Assembly: GCA_039024895.1 (NCBI GenBank)
Contig: JBCCPJ010000002.1
Location: 124,001-188,000 of the forward strand
Direction: 5' to 3'
DNA length: 64,000 nt
From: JAJDOD01 sp039024895
GTDB taxonomy: Bacteria; Pseudomonadota; Alphaproteobacteria; Rhodobacterales; Rhodobacteraceae
Shown here piece after piece: positions 53,415 to 62,387 of this stretch; position 1 is the first letter of the stretch; each line of letters opens with the position of its first letter. The notes under the pieces were generated by a model. The model saw nothing but the letters and a program-made list of their open reading frames with translations, had not been told where the DNA came from and did no database searches. Made by a program: the position numbers and the translations under genes.

Positions 53415-54563
53415 TTACACTGTTTGTTCGAATAGCAGACGAAGGTTAGCCCTGGTGAGTTCAACCGGGTTGCCGCCGATGCTGGGGTCCCGAAGGGCGG
53501 CGTCGGCCAAGCGATCCAAGTCGGGGTTGTCGACGCCGAGTTCTCCAAGCGTTTTGGGAATGCCCAACGCGCCGTTGAACGAATCCACGAAGTCGCAAAA
53601 TCCATCGAACCCGCGCGACAGGCCGAGATAGGCGGCGGCACCATCGAACCGATCCCGGATTGCGTCGGCATTGAACCGCAAGACCGCTGGCATAAAGACG
53701 GCGTTCGTCGTCCCGTGGTGGGTGTGGTGCATCGCGCCAATGGGATGGCTCAGCGCGTGGATGGCGCCAAGCCCCTTCTGAAACGCGGTTGCGCCCATCG
53801 CAGCGGCGCTCATCATCTGCGCCCGCGCCTCAAGATCGGTGCCGTCGGCATAGGCGCGGGGGAGGTATTCTTTCACCAGCCGCATACCCTCCAGCGCGAT
53901 CCCCTGGCTCATCGGGTGGTAATGGGGGCTGGAATAGGCCTCAACGCAATGGGCAAAGGCATCGAGGCCCGTGCCAGCTGTAACGAACTTCGGCATGCCG
54001 ACCGTCAACTCGGGGTCCATGATGACCTGAAGCGGCAACATTTTGGGGTGGAAGATGATCTTCTTTTCGGCAGTCTGCGAATTGGTGATGACACTGGCGC
54101 GCCCAACCTCGGAACCTGTGCCTGCGGTGGTCGGCACTGCCACAACCGGGGCGATGGCGTCAGCGTCGGCACGGGTCCACCAATCGCCCACATCCTCAAA
54201 ATCCCAGAGCGGGCGCGTTTGGCGGGCCATGAAGGCGACCGTCTTGGCAAGGTCCAGCCCCGAGCCGCCGCCAAAGGCGATGACCCCGTCGAACCCGCCA
54301 TCGCGATAGGCGGCAACCCCGGCGGCGACATTAATATCGCTCGGGTTCGGGTCAGCCTCGGCGAGCACCGCCGCGCCCAATCCCGCCGCCTCCATAAGCG
54401 CGCGCGTGCGGGAGGTGATCTCGTTCTCGGCCAACCCCTTGTCGGTGATCAGCAAAGGCTTCGTGATGCCTGCCGCCGCGCAAGCCGCACCGATCTCCCC
54501 AATGCGACCCGCCCCAAAACGAATGGCGGTCGGATAACTCCACGTGGCGGTTGGCACTGTCAT
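53415..54563 (-). CDS. Iron-containing alcohol dehydrogenase
   Basis: A 382-residue group III dehydrogenase. It has the NAD motif AFGGGSGLDLAK, the PTTAGTGSEVGRASVI segment and metal ligands in TAGTGLDAFAHCVEAY and ALSHPIGAMHHTHHGTTNA. Its ATG overlaps the tdm stop by 4 bp, so it is made together with TMAO demethylase. Since Tdm releases formaldehyde, reduction or dismutation of formaldehyde is a reasonable but untested role. Other short aldehydes or alcohols are alternatives. Confidence 0.88.
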   Translation of the reverse strand: MTVPTATWSYPTAIRFGAGRIGEIGAACAAAGITKPLLITDKGLAENEITSRTRALMEAAGLGAAVLAEADPNPSDINVAAGVAAYRDGGFDGVIAFGGGSGLDLAKTVAFMARQTRPLWDFEDVGDWWTRADADAIAPVVAVPTTAGTGSEVGRASVITNSQTAEKKIIFHPKMLPLQVIMDPELTVGMPKFVTAGTGLDAFAHCVEAYSSPHYHPMSQGIALEGMRLVKEYLPRAYADGTDLEARAQMMSAAAMGATAFQKGLGAIHALSHPIGAMHHTHHGTTNAVFMPAVLRFNADAIRDRFDGAAAYLGLSRGFDGFCDFVDSFNGALGIPKTLGELGVDNPDLDRLADAALRDPSIGGNPVELTRANLRLLFEQTV

Positions 54564-56917
54564 TCCCCGTAATCTCCTTTGACGCGCGATTTCGCTGGGT
54601 CGAAATGTGGAAACGGCACGACCTTTGCCGCAAGGCGTTTTTGGAGACCGTCCAACTGACCAATTTCGAGCGCTGTGCCGGGCGCGCTATGCGTGACCGC
54701 CACACGACCAAGGGCAATGACCTTGCCAAGGATGGGCGATTTCATGGCCGATGTGACCTCGCCCACCTGAGCCTTGCCGACACGGACGCAATCGCCGGGT
54801 GATGGCACCACACCGCTTTCGATTTCAAACCCAACCAGTTTGCGATGGGGATGTGCTTTCCGCTCTTCCAGGGCCGCGCGCCCGATGAAATCGTCCTCTT
54901 TGGTCTTAAGCGGCACGGTAAAGCCGATGCCCGCCTCGAAGGGATCGGTCTGGTCGTCAAACTCGGAACCAGCGAAGATCAACCCGGCCTCGACCCGCAT
55001 CATGTCGAGCGCAGCAAGCCCAAGGGGCTTCATCCCGTGAGACTCGCCGATTTCCCAAATCCGATCAAAGACTTCGACGGCGTCCTTAGGATGACAAAAC
55101 ACCTCATACCCCAACTCGCCGGAATACCCGGTGCGCGAAATGACGACGGAGGTGCCGCTATAGTCGTCGAGCCGCGCGATGGTCATGCGGAACCAGGGAA
55201 GCTCGGCAACACTGGGCTGGGTTGGCGGTGTCCAGAACAGGGGCTCCAATATTTCACGGCTGAGGCGACCCTGGACTGCGATATTGTGTAATTGGTCCGT
55301 TGAGTTCCGAACCCAAGCGTTGAGCTCGTTTTTCTCAGCCTGTTCGCGTAGCCAGAGCCCGGACGTGTCATTGCCGCCAATCCAACGGAAATTCGTCTCC
55401 CCGAGGCGATAGATCGTACCGTCATCGATCATACCGCCATGTTCGTAGCACATTGCCGTGTAGCTCACCTGCCCAACAGCGAGCTTCTTGACATTGCGGG
55501 TCACGCAAAGCTGCATCAAAGCCTCGGCATCTGGGCCCGTGACTTCGTATTTCCGCAAGGGAGAGAGGTCCATAATGGCCGCTTTTTCGCGCACCGCCCA
55601 ATATTCACCGATGGTGCCAATCTTTGGGAAACTGTTGGGCAGCCAATAGCCGTTATACTCGACGAAATCCTCGGTGTGCCGGGCAAAACACCCGTGGAAC
55701 GCGGTTTCCTTGGTGTGTTCCACATCTGCCTCCGCTGACTTTCGATAGGCGAAGGAGCGTTTGAAGTCCTCTCCTGCGCCATAGGTGCGCACTTGGATGT
55801 CGGTTGGTTCCCACCCGTTTGCCGGATCCACGTCGCAGGGACATGCTGTCGATACGCAGACTAGATCGCTCAACGCCCGCAGCAAGACGTAATCCCCTGG
55901 CCGTGACCACGGATCGTCCATGCCGATTGCATTCGTGTCGTCCAGCATCGTGTTGAAAAAGAAGTTGATTGCGGGCCAGCCGCCCCGGGGCCGAATATCA
56001 AACCGGGCCAAGTCGGCATTCATGTTATCCGAACAGTTCACATGACCGGGGTACCCGAGGTCTTCGTAGTAGCGCGCGGTGCAAGCCAGACCGAAGGTGT
56101 CGTGTCGACCGCAGGTGTCTTGAATGATCTCCACCAACGGCTCGTGATCGACAGACCAGTATTTCGAGAAAATGCCGGGTGCCGGATAGAGCGCGCCCAT
56201 GAGTGAACGCGTGGTTGTTGGGTCAATCTCCCGCTCCAAACCCTTTTCGAGCGCCCGCAAGGAAAACGCCTGAAAGTCGCTGCACTCCCGTCCCTTGACG
56301 TCGAGGATTTGAATGTACTGGCCCGCCTTTACCTCATAGGCCTGCGCTTCACCCGGTTGAATGTTGATGTCGTCCAAAGGGTCGGCCAAAGGGTCCGGCG
56401 GAAGGAGTGCCGCTTTCGCCGTTTTCGGGTTTGCGCGCCGGACATAAAGCATCAACTCGGTCGGGGGCGACTGCGTCTCCGGCGCCATCGGTCCACCGGG
56501 TGCCGCGCAGATCAACAAGCCATCGGCCTCCGCGACCAGCGTTTCGCAGTCCCCAGCGCGGCTACCATCGTCAAACAAGTGAACCGCGTCGCCGGTTGCA
56601 ATCGCGAACCCCGCCGCAGCAAGCGCCTTCAGCACCCTTGCACCGGACGTGCCGCCCTCTGCCAGTGTCGCAATGGTTCGGTCCGGCCGCCCCTGCCCCC
56701 TGTGTCCAAGAAACCCAGCATCCGAGCGGCCATCGGGCGTGAACATGACCAGTTCCGCCGGTTGCAACCCCTCCTTATCGAGCACGCTGATCTCGTCGCC
56801 CCGAAAGATCGGCACCGCGCGCGTGCCGCCGCCCGGAACGGGGTGGCGCTCCACCCCAGGCGGCAGAATAGGCAGGCCCGGCGCGATGATACCGCGCCGC
56901 TCCCAGGGGTGTTCCAT
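54560..56917 (-). CDS. tdm: Trimethylamine N-oxide demethylase Tdm
   Basis: A 785-residue cytoplasmic enzyme that splits TMAO into dimethylamine and formaldehyde. The N-terminal part includes a DUF1989 domain with Cys-rich metal motifs GRECSDFQAF (near 210), QDTCGRHDTFG (near 270) and ACPCDVDPANGWEPTD (near 365). The C-terminal part is a GcvT tetrahydrofolate-binding domain (MDLSPLRKYEVTGPDAEALM and onward). This pairing is specific to Tdm as known from Methylocella and Ruegeria. I chose the ATG at 56917 (MEHPWERRG) with CAGGAC upstream, 19 bp after the permease stop; the open frame extends to 56977 inside tmoV. Confidence 0.92.
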   Translation of the reverse strand: MEHPWERRGIIAPGLPILPPGVERHPVPGGGTRAVPIFRGDEISVLDKEGLQPAELVMFTPDGRSDAGFLGHRGQGRPDRTIATLAEGGTSGARVLKALAAAGFAIATGDAVHLFDDGSRAGDCETLVAEADGLLICAAPGGPMAPETQSPPTELMLYVRRANPKTAKAALLPPDPLADPLDDINIQPGEAQAYEVKAGQYIQILDVKGRECSDFQAFSLRALEKGLEREIDPTTTRSLMGALYPAPGIFSKYWSVDHEPLVEIIQDTCGRHDTFGLACTARYYEDLGYPGHVNCSDNMNADLARFDIRPRGGWPAINFFFNTMLDDTNAIGMDDPWSRPGDYVLLRALSDLVCVSTACPCDVDPANGWEPTDIQVRTYGAGEDFKRSFAYRKSAEADVEHTKETAFHGCFARHTEDFVEYNGYWLPNSFPKIGTIGEYWAVREKAAIMDLSPLRKYEVTGPDAEALMQLCVTRNVKKLAVGQVSYTAMCYEHGGMIDDGTIYRLGETNFRWIGGNDTSGLWLREQAEKNELNAWVRNSTDQLHNIAVQGRLSREILEPLFWTPPTQPSVAELPWFRMTIARLDDYSGTSVVISRTGYSGELGYEVFCHPKDAVEVFDRIWEIGESHGMKPLGLAALDMMRVEAGLIFAGSEFDDQTDPFEAGIGFTVPLKTKEDDFIGRAALEERKAHPHRKLVGFEIESGVVPSPGDCVRVGKAQVGEVTSAMKSPILGKVIALGRVAVTHSAPGTALEIGQLDGLQKRLAAKVVPFPHFDPAKSRVKGDYGE

Positions 56918-56936
56918 GAAGTCCTGAACCGCCACG

Positions 56937-58925
56937 TTACTGGCCCAGTGCCGTACGCCGTCTTGACGCCCAAGCATTGATCGCGATGTCGAACGTCAGG
57001 GCCATGAAAACAACAGAGAAGCCCAAAGTGAAATTGGTCCCAAGGTTCGTTCCTGCCAAGGTGCGCTGGAGTTCCTGGCCAAGGTCGCGCGTGCCGATAA
57101 AGGCCGCGATAATCACCATGAAGAAGGCGAAGACCAGCGCTTGGTTCAGACCGACAGCAATGGTCGGCATCGCGAGGGGCAGTTGCACATGGCGGAGCTT
57201 TTGCCACCACGTTGACCCCGCCATATCCGCCGCTTCGGTAATTTCCGTTGGGACCCCTCGAAGCCCCTCAATGGTGTAGCGGATCACTGGCACCATCGTG
57301 AAGATAAGGATCGCGAGGATAACCGTGAGCGGCGTAATCCCAAAGAGCATGATCGCGGGCAAAAGGTAGATAAAGCTTGGGAATGTCTGCGCGGTATCAC
57401 AAAGCAAGATCATCCGCGCGGAGGCTTTGGCGCTCCGCGATGCCCAGATGGCCAAAGGCATGCCGAAAAGGAACGCGAGCAGCGTGGCGGTCAGCACCGA
57501 GTGCAGCGTCAGCATCGCCCGATCCCACCAGCCGAGCAACGCGACAGCGCCGAAGAACGCCAGCCCGAAAGCCGCCGGGCGCCAGCCTCCCAAAGCAAGG
57601 CAGAAAGCCATGACGAGGGCAATCACGCCAAACGTCGGAATATAGAGGAGCGCAAGCTCAGTGGGCACCAGAACCCAGACATTGAAGAAATACCGCATCG
57701 CTTCCGTCGCCGTATTCAATGGGCCCCAAGCGAGCGCGGATTTGATCAACGCATCAATCTCGGAGCCCATGGACAACGATTGGCGCCGCCCGACCTCTGC
57801 CAGGATCGGAAAGACGAGGCTCAGGGCTGCAAGACCAGCAAAAGCAGCAACGCCGATGAGCAGGAAACGGTTGCGCTGCCACCAGGGCGTGCCCTTCTCG
57901 AAATGCGTTGGCTGTTGCAGCACCCAGGCTTTGGTCAAACGATCAAGCGTGACGGCCAGCAACACAATGGTGATGCCAATCTCAAGACTGCGCCCCAGTT
58001 TGAAGCTGCCCATCATCGAAAGCAGCTTTGCCCCAAGGCCCGGCATGCCGATGAACGCCGTCAAAACCACCATGGCGAGCGAAAGCATGATCACCTGATT
58101 GAGGCCAACGAGGATCTCGTCCCGCGCTGAGGGCAGATATACCCGCGTCATCATCTGCCACCGGCTACAGCCCGACATCTTGCCCGCCTCGACGACCGAG
58201 CTTGGCACGTTCTTCAGTCCGACCATTGTCATCAGGATCATCGGCGGCATGGCATAGATGATTGTCGCCACGGCAGCGGCTGTCGGCCCCACTTTGAAGA
58301 AGATCACCGCCGGAAGGAGATAAGTGAAAAACGGGAGCGTCTGAAGCACCATTAGCACCGGGCGCAGCGCGGCTTCCACGACCGTTGACCGCCACGCCCA
58401 TATGCCCAGCAGCAGCCCTATAACAAAGGAAATAGGCGCCGCGACGACAATGACGCTCATCGTTTCCATCGCCCATTTCCATTGACCGATCATCGCGGCC
58501 CAGACGCAGGTCCCCCCTGCCAGCAACGCCAATCGCCAGCCGCCCAAAGCATACCCGAGAACCGCCATCGCACCTGCAACAGCGGCCCAGGGAACCGGCC
58601 CAATCCGCGGCCAGCGACTTTTGCCGTAGAGAATGTTGGCGGCCGCATCGATCAGGACACCGATGCTGTCGGCAATTGATCGGGTAATGGCCATCAGCGG
58701 CGTTTCATTTTGCAGGAACGCAAACCCTGCATCGAGCCAGGCCGCCCACGGCAATAAAACCCAATCGGGCATGCGGATGCCCCAGCCCGGCAAAACGGGC
58801 CGCAACAAAATCAACAGAAGCGCCATAACCAAGGATATCCACACCGCTTGCCGCAATGTCGGCACCGCAAGCCCGCTTAACATGGGGCGCGCGTCATCAA
58901 GGCCGAGGGCGCTGCGTTCCGTCAT
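56937..58925 (-). CDS. tmoV: TMAO ABC transporter permease, double-length (TmoV-like)
   Basis: A 662-residue inner-membrane protein with two ProW-type permease halves, each with an EAA loop (EAGKMSGCSRWQMM and EAADMAGSTWWQKL) and the GLNQ motif that follows. It overlaps the ATPase gene by 4 bp. Assignment to TMAO uptake rests on its place between tmm, tmoX and tdm. Naming of V for permease and W for ATPase follows my memory of Ruegeria usage and may be swapped. Confidence 0.87.
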   Translation of the reverse strand: MTERSALGLDDARPMLSGLAVPTLRQAVWISLVMALLLILLRPVLPGWGIRMPDWVLLPWAAWLDAGFAFLQNETPLMAITRSIADSIGVLIDAAANILYGKSRWPRIGPVPWAAVAGAMAVLGYALGGWRLALLAGGTCVWAAMIGQWKWAMETMSVIVVAAPISFVIGLLLGIWAWRSTVVEAALRPVLMVLQTLPFFTYLLPAVIFFKVGPTAAAVATIIYAMPPMILMTMVGLKNVPSSVVEAGKMSGCSRWQMMTRVYLPSARDEILVGLNQVIMLSLAMVVLTAFIGMPGLGAKLLSMMGSFKLGRSLEIGITIVLLAVTLDRLTKAWVLQQPTHFEKGTPWWQRNRFLLIGVAAFAGLAALSLVFPILAEVGRRQSLSMGSEIDALIKSALAWGPLNTATEAMRYFFNVWVLVPTELALLYIPTFGVIALVMAFCLALGGWRPAAFGLAFFGAVALLGWWDRAMLTLHSVLTATLLAFLFGMPLAIWASRSAKASARMILLCDTAQTFPSFIYLLPAIMLFGITPLTVILAILIFTMVPVIRYTIEGLRGVPTEITEAADMAGSTWWQKLRHVQLPLAMPTIAVGLNQALVFAFFMVIIAAFIGTRDLGQELQRTLAGTNLGTNFTLGFSVVFMALTFDIAINAWASRRRTALGQ

Positions 58926-60013
58926 GCGCTTGCCCTGAGCAGGATGTCCAACGCGGCCTGACGCGGCATCGCCCCGATTTGGCCATCTGCAAGTCGGACT
59001 GGCAGCGCGGCTTCCGTCTCGGTCATCAGGCGGCGTGCCAGTGAACGGATGGTGGCGTTCCCTTCAATCGGTTCGCCGCCCGCCATAAGCCCCGGTTCAA
59101 TCAGCGAATGGGCGTGCACCACACGCGCATGGTCGATTTCTTCGGTAAACTTGGCCACATAGGGCGTCGCTGGATTGAGGACGATCTCATCTGGCGTGGC
59201 GCATTGCTCCACAGCGCCATTTTTCATGATTGCGATCCGGTCAGCTAATCGAAGCGCCTCATCAAAGTCATGGGTGATGAAGACGATTGTCTTATCGAGC
59301 AGTTCTTGCAGCCGTATGAACTCCGCCTGCATCTCGCGTCGAATAAGCGGATCGAGGGCCGAGAACGGCTCGTCCAGAAACCAGATATCCGGCTCAATCG
59401 CGAGACTGCGGGCAATCCCAACGCGTTGCTGCTGACCGCCCGAAAGCTCGCGCGGGAAGTAGTCTTCCCGGCCTTCGAGCCCAACCAGTCGGATCACGTC
59501 AAGGGCGCGTTCGCGTCGTGTGTGTTTGTCCTGGCCGCGCATTTCCAGCGGAAACGAGACATTTTCAAGCACGGTGCGGTGTGGCAGAAGACCGAAGGAC
59601 TGAAAGACCATCCCCATCTTGGAACGGCGCAGCTCAATCAACTCGCGCTCGCGCAACCCACCGATATCCGTACCGTCCACTTCTATGGTGCCGCCCGTGA
59701 TATCATGGAGCCTCGAAAAACAGCGCACCAAAGTGGACTTGCCAGAGCCGGACAATCCCATAATTACGAGGATTTCGCTTTTGTTCACCTCAAGCGACAC
59801 ATCGTGAACGCCGGCAATGTAGCCATCTTCGCGCATTTGATCGTAGGTTTTGCCAGCCGGGAGCGACGCAAGGTATTTCTTCGGATCAGCCCCGAAGAGC
59901 TTCCAGACCTTCTTTGCGCGAATTGTTGGCGTCACATTTGGCACAGGCTGCTTCCAACAGGGATGGCTGGCGTCACCTTGCCCCAGCAAAGCCAGGGCAA
60001 GATGTTGTTTCAT
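58922..60013 (-). CDS. tmoW: TMAO ABC transporter ATP-binding protein (TmoW-like)
   Basis: A 363-residue ProV-like ATPase. It has a pre-core extension (KKVWKLFGADPKKYLASLPAG), Walker A (GLSGSGKSTLVRC), the signature LSGGQQQRVGIARSL and Walker B (IWFLDEP). The C-terminal 80 residues resemble a weak regulatory tail. The start is uncertain: ATG at 60013 (MKQHLALALL), 7 bp after tmoX, or GTG at 59935 (MTPTIRAKKVW), which matches the usual family start better but has a poor ribosome site. It energises TMAO import. Confidence 0.87.
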   Translation of the reverse strand: MKQHLALALLGQGDASHPCWKQPVPNVTPTIRAKKVWKLFGADPKKYLASLPAGKTYDQMREDGYIAGVHDVSLEVNKSEILVIMGLSGSGKSTLVRCFSRLHDITGGTIEVDGTDIGGLRERELIELRRSKMGMVFQSFGLLPHRTVLENVSFPLEMRGQDKHTRRERALDVIRLVGLEGREDYFPRELSGGQQQRVGIARSLAIEPDIWFLDEPFSALDPLIRREMQAEFIRLQELLDKTIVFITHDFDEALRLADRIAIMKNGAVEQCATPDEIVLNPATPYVAKFTEEIDHARVVHAHSLIEPGLMAGGEPIEGNATIRSLARRLMTETEAALPVRLADGQIGAMPRQAALDILLRASA

Positions 60014-60020
60014 TGATAAC

Positions 60021-60971
60021 TTAGGCCGAGCAGGCTGAGACCCAAGGATCAATCAGCTCACGGTTTTCCGCAAGCCACTCTTCTGCGGCCTCTTCGGGCT
60101 CAAGCTCATCAATGTCCACAAGGCGCGCCATTTCCGCGATTTGCGCATTGGTGAAGGAGACCTTCTCCAACATGCAATAGGCGGTCGGCCACTTGCCTTC
60201 CATCCCGTCCCACGCCGCTTTCTTCAGGTAGCCATCGGCAGGGTTGCCGCAGTCATAAAGCTCGTTGGCGTTCGGTCCGACGGAGGGGTCGGTATCACAA
60301 CCGTCGACCCAAGTTGGAAACTCAACGAATGCGCCGGGCCAGACCGCCTCGGCAAAGTTGGGTGTCCAGTTGAAGACAACGATTGGCGTCTTGTCAGCTT
60401 CAGCCGCACCGATATGGGCCCACAATGCCGCCGCTGATCCAGCATTAACCACCGTGAAATCCATACCCAGCGCAGCGACACGTTCCTGACCGTGCTTCAA
60501 CCAGTCCACCGGCCCGTCGAGATACATGCCTTTTGCACCCGTCTCCGGCGTTGCAAACATTGCCGCGCAATCGTTCAGCGCTTCCCAGCTTGGCAGACCA
60601 GGGCAAGCTTCTGCGGTCCAGCTTGGATACCACCAATCCTCCCGTGTGACCGCGTCATGGTCACCGACATCCACAATGCCCCCCTTGCTCAAGGCTTCGC
60701 GGAAGGACGCGCCGAATGCGCCTTCCCAGACCTCAAGCTCAAGCGTCACATCGCCCAGACGCACCGATTCATAGACGGCTTGGCTGTCGGTGGTGATGTA
60801 TTCAACGGCGAGGCCCATTTCCTCATAAACCTGGCCCACCACATTCGACATCACAATCTGGCTCGACCAGTTATGGATTGGAATGATGATGGGGTCGCTG
60901 CTGTCCTCCGCCAGCACCGGCGAGGCGACGGCTGCAAGTACGGCTGCCGAAGTCAAAAGTAGTCTCTTCAT
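60021..60971 (-). CDS. tmoX: TMAO ABC transporter substrate-binding protein (TmoX-like)
   Basis: A 316-residue periplasmic OpuAC-family protein. The signal peptide is MKRLLLTSAAVLAAVASPVLA, with AGGGAA upstream of the ATG at 60971; the open frame upstream to 61097 is non-coding or inside tmm. Mature features include IHNWSSQIVMSNVVG, LELEVWEGAFGASF, EDWWYPSWTAEACPGLP and VVFNWTPNFAEAVWPG, with several Trp residues able to cage an N-oxide. It lies between tmm and tmoW. Specificity for TMAO is inferred from this context and from likeness to Ruegeria TmoX. Confidence 0.88.
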   Translation of the reverse strand: MKRLLLTSAAVLAAVASPVLAEDSSDPIIIPIHNWSSQIVMSNVVGQVYEEMGLAVEYITTDSQAVYESVRLGDVTLELEVWEGAFGASFREALSKGGIVDVGDHDAVTREDWWYPSWTAEACPGLPSWEALNDCAAMFATPETGAKGMYLDGPVDWLKHGQERVAALGMDFTVVNAGSAAALWAHIGAAEADKTPIVVFNWTPNFAEAVWPGAFVEFPTWVDGCDTDPSVGPNANELYDCGNPADGYLKKAAWDGMEGKWPTAYCMLEKVSFTNAQIAEMARLVDIDELEPEEAAEEWLAENRELIDPWVSACSA

Positions 60972-61048
60972 GTTGCATTCCCTGTTCTGGTTCCGCTGGC
61001 GCGGAAGGTTGGGGTTGAGGTACGGCAGGTTGGTCCCACCTTTTGGTT

Positions 61049-62383
61049 TTAAACTTGCAAGTAGTTTTCGAGGCTGTCGTCTAGTGCATCCACCCAAGGA
61101 GTGTGATGCGGGGGTGCTTTGGTGCCGGTCATCGGACTGGTGTAGCCGTGATCACGGAACTCCATGATCCCCTTCTTTTTATGCTTTTTCCATTCGTAGA
61201 ACGCTTGGTTGGCAGCTTCCACGTCGAAGGTCGGGTAGTCCGTTTCTTCGATCAGTTCGAGGGTATACGCCCCCTGATAGGCGATGCAGGCATAGTCGTC
61301 TTCCAGCGCATCCTCATCGACCTGGCGCTTCTTCCAATCGGTCTCCATCATCGCGGCATCGGGCACCGAAAGCTTGCCCATGATGCAATCGCGCACCCAC
61401 CAAGCTTGCGCGTCGAACATGTTAAACGTGTACCACTGGTCCTGCATGCCGAGGTAAAACAGATCGGTATTCCCGGTATAAACCACGCCCTTGTAAAGGT
61501 CGTCCGCTGCCAACCGGTTTGCCGTCTTCAAACGCAAACTATCGGGCAGGAAGGGGAAATGGTGCTTGTAGCCAGTGCAAAGGATGATGGCGTCCACATC
61601 CTTGCTTGTCCCGTCAATGAAATGCGCCGTTTTGCCCTCGACCCGGTCGAGTTTGGGCACCTCCTGCCAATTGTCGGGCCAGTGATATCCCATGGGCGCG
61701 GTGCGGTGGGCGACGGTGACCGACTTACATCCGTATTTCCAGCATTGCGACCCGATGTCTTCGGCCGAATAGGACGTCCCGAGGATCAGAATGTCCTTGC
61801 CTTCGAACTCCCGCGCATCGCGGAAATCATGGGCGTGGAGAATGCGTCCGTTGAAGGTCTCAAACCCCGGATAATGAGGCACGTTGGGAACTGAGAAATG
61901 GCCGGTTGCGACGACGACGTGATCGAAAACCTCCGTTGTCTCGGTATCCGTCACCCCATTTCGCGCGGTCACTTCGAACCCGCCATTAACGGCACGTATA
62001 TCGCGCACGATGGTGTCGAATTGGATCCAATCGCGGACCCCGGCCTTGTTCACGCGGCCTTCGATGTAGTCGAACAAAACGGCACGCGGCGGATAGGAGG
62101 CGATGGGCTTTCCGAAATGCTCTTCGAAAGTATAGTCGGCGAATTCCAAGCCTTCTTTCGGCCCGTTCGACCACAGATAGCGATACATGGAGCCGTGGCA
62201 GGGATTGCCGTGCTCATCGATGCCCGTCCGCCATGTGTACCGCCAAAGGCCACCCCAATCGGGTTGTTTTTCGTAGCAAACGATCTCGGGGATTGCTTCG
62301 CCCTTTTCCTCAGCCGACTTAAATGCTCTCAGTTGGGCGAGCCCGGACGGTCCCGCCCCAACGATACATATGCGTTTTCCCAC
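61049..62383 (-). CDS. tmm: Trimethylamine monooxygenase Tmm
   Basis: A 444-residue flavin-containing monooxygenase that oxidises trimethylamine to TMAO with NADPH and O2. It has the FAD motif ICIVGAGPSGLAQLRAF, FEKQ/WGGLWRYTWRTG-type residues, the FMO-like ATGHFSVPNVPHYPG motif, the NADPH motif ILGTSYSAEDIGSQCWKYG and CTGYKHHFPFLPD. The segments MYRYLWSNGPKEGLEFADY and FYLGMQDQWYTFNMFDAQAW are near-diagnostic of Roseobacter Tmm. GTG start at 62383 (MGKRICIVG), with GTTAGGA upstream; the frame is open to 62575 inside the previous gene. It lies 4 bp after the amidotransferase stop. Confidence 0.94.
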   Translation of the reverse strand: MGKRICIVGAGPSGLAQLRAFKSAEEKGEAIPEIVCYEKQPDWGGLWRYTWRTGIDEHGNPCHGSMYRYLWSNGPKEGLEFADYTFEEHFGKPIASYPPRAVLFDYIEGRVNKAGVRDWIQFDTIVRDIRAVNGGFEVTARNGVTDTETTEVFDHVVVATGHFSVPNVPHYPGFETFNGRILHAHDFRDAREFEGKDILILGTSYSAEDIGSQCWKYGCKSVTVAHRTAPMGYHWPDNWQEVPKLDRVEGKTAHFIDGTSKDVDAIILCTGYKHHFPFLPDSLRLKTANRLAADDLYKGVVYTGNTDLFYLGMQDQWYTFNMFDAQAWWVRDCIMGKLSVPDAAMMETDWKKRQVDEDALEDDYACIAYQGAYTLELIEETDYPTFDVEAANQAFYEWKKHKKKGIMEFRDHGYTSPMTGTKAPPHHTPWVDALDDSLENYLQV

Positions 62384-62387
62384 GTTC

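Noticed and set aside
53374..53631. Short frame starting at the CMD gene stop (MTAEATLPRRAP)
   Set aside because: It has an ATGA overlap like a real coupled gene, but after 14 codons it runs antisense into the iron alcohol dehydrogenase gene. At most it is a remnant; not supported as a gene.
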